From: an uncultured Lachnospiraceae bacterium
Lineage (GTDB): Bacteria; Bacillota; Clostridia; Lachnospirales; Lachnospiraceae
Reading direction: 5' to 3'
DNA: 7,817 bases
NCBI GenBank assembly: GCA_910578115.1
Contig: CAJTPO010000081.1
Location: 1 to 7,817 of the forward strand
Part shown: one piece after another, positions 6,362 through 7,817 of the stretch
Numbering within the stretch: the first letter of the stretch is position 1
Layout of the letters: the number at the start of each line of letters is the position of its first letter
Made by a program: the position numbers and the translations under genes
Notes under the pieces: generated by a model
Seen by the model: the letters and a program-made list of their open reading frames with translations, nothing else
Databases searched by the model: none
What the model was told of the DNA's origin: nothing

Positions 6362-6907
6362 ATGAAAAACAAACTGATTCTGTATATTGCAATGTCTTTA
6401 GATGGATATATTGCAGAAAAAGACGGCAATATCGGCTTTTTAGATGAAACCCCCAGTCCCTCTCCTGATCTTGATTATGAAACGTTCTACCATTCCCTGC
6501 AGGCAATTATAATGGGAGGAAAAACCTATCGGCAAATAAAAAATGAGCTTTCTCCAGATAAATAGCCTTACGATGGAATGCCCTGTTATGTATGCACACG
6601 CCAGCAATTTCAATACGACATGAATGTTCAATTCACATCATTACCCCCTGGGCAGCAAGTATTAGATTTAATTTCCAAAGAACACTCAGGCAATATTTGG
6701 CTCATGGGTGGAGGCGAAATAGTTAGTTGTTTTATGTGCGAGAATTTAATTGATAAATATTATATCTACGTTATGCCTACTCTCCTTGGAAAAGGAATTC
6801 CACTTTTTCCACCGGAATTTCCAAAAACTAATCTCAAATTAGAAAGTTGCAGGAATATTGGGGAGATTGTTGAGTTAGTTTACCAAAAAGATGTCCCCAA
6901 AGACTAA
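6362..6907 (+). pseudogene. Dihydrofolate reductase / RibD C-terminal family protein, interrupted by an in-frame amber codon
   Basis: A single 181-codon frame is split by TAG at 6563-6565 (codon 68). The first part (67 residues) holds the family N-terminus: LILYIAMSLDGYIA, a DGNIGFLDE segment, and MGGKTY. The second continues in the same frame without loss: PYDGMPCYVCTR, then NIWLMGGGEIVS with the nucleotide-binding GGGE, then YIYVMPTLLGKGIPLFP. Relatives commonly have W-P-Y here, so a single TGG-to-TAG change explains the break. The family comprises NADPH-dependent reductases like RibD-C and B. subtilis YyaP/YwjB; the substrate is unknown. The ATG at 6362 has AAAGGA 8 nt upstream. Total length is normal for the family. 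Because no other damage is visible, the mutation is recent, suppressed, or a sequencing error; translation of the second half from ATG 6578 would give a partial fold without SLDGYIA. Confidence 0.88.
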
Positions 6908-6978
6908 TACACCGCTTCTTCAATTACGTATAACTCTACCAATGAGTTCATAGCATGCTGACGGTTATGGAGGTAACA

Positions 6979-7107
6979 ATGGATTTTTCAAATGATGAAT
7001 TGATAGAAGCAAAAAGACAAATTGATTCTACTTTGCATAAGCTAAGGGAAACGATAAAAACAATTGCAAACTGGCTTATTGAAAATGAACTCAAGTCTAA
7101 GCGTTAA
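6979..7107 (+). CDS. Small conserved-type protein of 42 residues, possibly internally shortened
   Basis: ATG at 6979 follows GGAGG (6969-6973) by 5 nt, a strong ribosome site, and the frame runs 42 codons to TAA at 7105-7107. The product is charged and helical: it begins MDFSNDELIEAKRQIDSTLH, continues KLRETIKTIANWLIENEL and ends KSKR. From memory it resembles a family of roughly 65-residue Firmicutes proteins of unknown function in which the EAKRQIDSTLHKLRETIKTL part is separated from the final IAN.LIE.EL part by about 25 residues. If so, this copy lost that middle section in frame. I could not verify this by alignment. No membrane segment or signal peptide is seen. It lies 71 bp after the broken reductase on the same strand. 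Its end overlaps by 3 nt the stop of an opposing coding remnant. Confidence 0.6.
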   Translation: MDFSNDELIEAKRQIDSTLHKLRETIKTIANWLIENELKSKR

Positions 7108-7292
7108 TTAAACTCTTCCATTTGGCTGTTTTCAAATATGCAAAGAAAGACCGGTTGTGATTCCAGATCTGCCGGAACCAGCTTAAGGGCCGGCCCGGCG
7201 GTAACATTCATATAAACGGAGCAGTCCACTTTTACATAGAAGCTGGCATAATAGAAAACATTAAGCGATTTTGCGACAAGTAAAAACAGTTT
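7104..7292 (-). pseudogene. C-terminal coding remnant of an unidentified protein
   Basis: On the minus strand a 62-codon open frame ends with TAA at 7104-7106; the next stop upstream is at 7293-7295. It reads as convincing protein: LVAKSLNVFYYASFYVKVD, then CSVYMNVTAGPALKLVPADL, then ESQPVFLCIFENSQMEEFN. The only ATG (7209-7211) and the GTG at 7227-7229 lack a ribosome site, so this looks like the tail of a gene whose front is gone. The stretch is richer in G and C than its AT-rich surroundings (for example GGGCCGGCCC at 7187-7196), suggesting a separate origin. I do not recognise the family. The plus strand also has a 25-codon frame from 7137, which I take to be its shadow. Confidence 0.4.
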
Positions 7293-7321
7293 TTAGCAAC
7301 ATGATAAAACTTAATGATTCA

Positions 7322-7373
7322 AAACACTCAAAAAATCAATCGTAAAAAAATACGATTGATTTTTTGAGTGTTT
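7322..7373. repeat. Perfect 23-bp inverted repeat with 6-nt A loop
   Basis: Arms at 7322-7344 and 7351-7373 are exact reverse complements; the loop 7345-7350 is six A. The left arm starts AAACACTC and ends ATCAATCGTA, and the right arm mirrors it. It lies 44 bp before the ATG of the AlbA_2 gene, and the right arm contains that gene's predicted -35 box. Two readings are possible: an operator for a DNA-binding protein, perhaps the downstream product itself, or a bidirectional terminator, since A6-stem-T6 is present within it. The stem is very AT-rich, which is weak for a terminator, and the perfect symmetry extends well past the T run. Confidence 0.9.
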
Positions 7374-7384
7374 CTGTGTATACT
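7356..7384 (+). promoter_or_regulatory. Candidate promoter of the AlbA_2-domain gene
   Basis: TTGATT (7356-7361, 4 of 6), a 17-bp spacer and TATACT (7379-7384, 5 of 6) precede the ATG at 7418 by 33 nt. The -35 lies inside the right arm of the inverted repeat, so a protein bound to the palindrome, or cruciform extrusion, would block RNA polymerase. Confidence 0.55.
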
Positions 7385-7417
7385 ATTCGCAATAAAACTG
7401 GAAAGGGAGCGCAGTGT

Positions 7418-7817
7418 ATGCGTGAAACAAGAACAACAGAATTCAAAGAAATGATTACAAATACATTTTTAAAAACAGTAAGTGCCTTTTCAAATTACGA
7501 TGGTGGAGAAATATTTTTTGGCATTGATGACAATGGTAATATCAAAGGACTTTCGGATGTAAAACAGGCGTGTCTGGATATCGAAAATAAAATCAATAAC
7601 AGCATTACTCCGCAGCCTGATTATACACTGGAATTGCAGAATAATGACAGAACGATAAAACTGACTGTAAAAAGCGGGCTTCAAAAACCATATTTATATA
7701 AATCAAAAGCATATAAACGAAATGATACTGCAACCATAGAGGCTGACACACTGGAGTTGTCAAGATTGATTTTAGAAGGAAAAAATATCAGGTTTGAAGA
7801 ATTGCCGTGTGAAGATC
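7418..7817 (+). CDS. AlbA_2 / Schlafen-like ('divergent AAA-4') domain protein, N-terminal part, cut by window end
   Basis: The first 133 residues of a longer protein; the frame is still open at the last base. ATG at 7418 follows AAAGGGAG (7402-7409) by 8 nt. The visible part is the AlbA_2 domain: ETRTTEFKE (3-11), KTVSAFSNYDGGEIFFGIDD (19-38), NG.IKGL (39-45), and the closing PYLYKSKAYKRNDTAT (91-106). TLELSRLILE (111-120) and FEELP (126-130) are typical of the linker after this domain in Clostridia proteins annotated as ATP-binding or putative transcriptional regulators, which continue into a middle domain and often a winged helix. The AlbA_2 domain is linked to nucleic-acid binding, and some members occur in phage-defence or mobile-element settings. 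Its role here is unknown. The palindrome over its promoter suggests autoregulation. Confidence 0.88.
   Translation, partial: MRETRTTEFKEMITNTFLKTVSAFSNYDGGEIFFGIDDNGNIKGLSDVKQACLDIENKINNSITPQPDYTLELQNNDRTIKLTVKSGLQKPYLYKSKAYKRNDTATIEADTLELSRLILEGKNIRFEELPCED

Noticed and set aside
7187..7196. GGGCCGGCCC palindrome as a protein-binding site
   Set aside because: It is short, made only of G and C, and is explained by codons of the minus-strand coding remnant.
1..7817. tRNA, rRNA, CRISPR array, intact transposase or integrase genes
   Set aside because: I looked for these on both strands and saw no supporting sequence.

Overview
The window looks like a chromosomal segment from a low-GC-phylum Gram-positive anaerobe, most likely class Clostridia and plausibly a Lachnospiraceae gut bacterium. 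This rests on gene content and order, strong AGGAGG-type ribosome sites, the style of the Pst proteins, and the AlbA_2-type protein at the right edge. It is an inference from recognition, not from a database search.

Left two thirds (about 1-5900, visibly GC-rich, all genes on the minus strand): a phosphate-uptake locus. In transcription order it reads pstS (binding protein), pstC and pstA (permeases), pstB (ATPase), and then a Na+/phosphate cotransporter with a C-terminal PhoU-like domain. The usual phoU does not follow pstB, and the cotransporter occupies its place. Between pstB and the cotransporter lie three TTTACR hexamers spaced exactly 11 bp apart, a good candidate Pho box, so the last gene may have its own phosphate-starvation promoter. 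Beyond the cotransporter stop codon is a degenerate tandem repeat of about 43 bp whose first unit is the 3' end of the gene itself.

Right third (about 6020-7817, visibly AT-rich): a patchwork that looks acquired and partly decayed. It holds an open frame without a start codon, a DHFR/RibD-C family reductase gene broken by one in-frame amber codon, a 42-codon small gene that may carry an internal deletion, a minus-strand C-terminal coding fossil, and a perfect 23-bp inverted repeat that overlaps the predicted -35 box of the next gene. That gene, truncated by the window edge, encodes the N-terminal AlbA_2 (Schlafen-like, 'divergent AAA-4') domain of a putative DNA-binding regulator.

The Pst genes together form a high-affinity, ATP-driven phosphate importer. 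The cotransporter adds a sodium-coupled route, and its PhoU-like tail may act in regulation. The right-hand genes show no functional link to phosphate. No RNA genes, CRISPR arrays, complete insertion sequences or convincing rho-independent terminators were seen.
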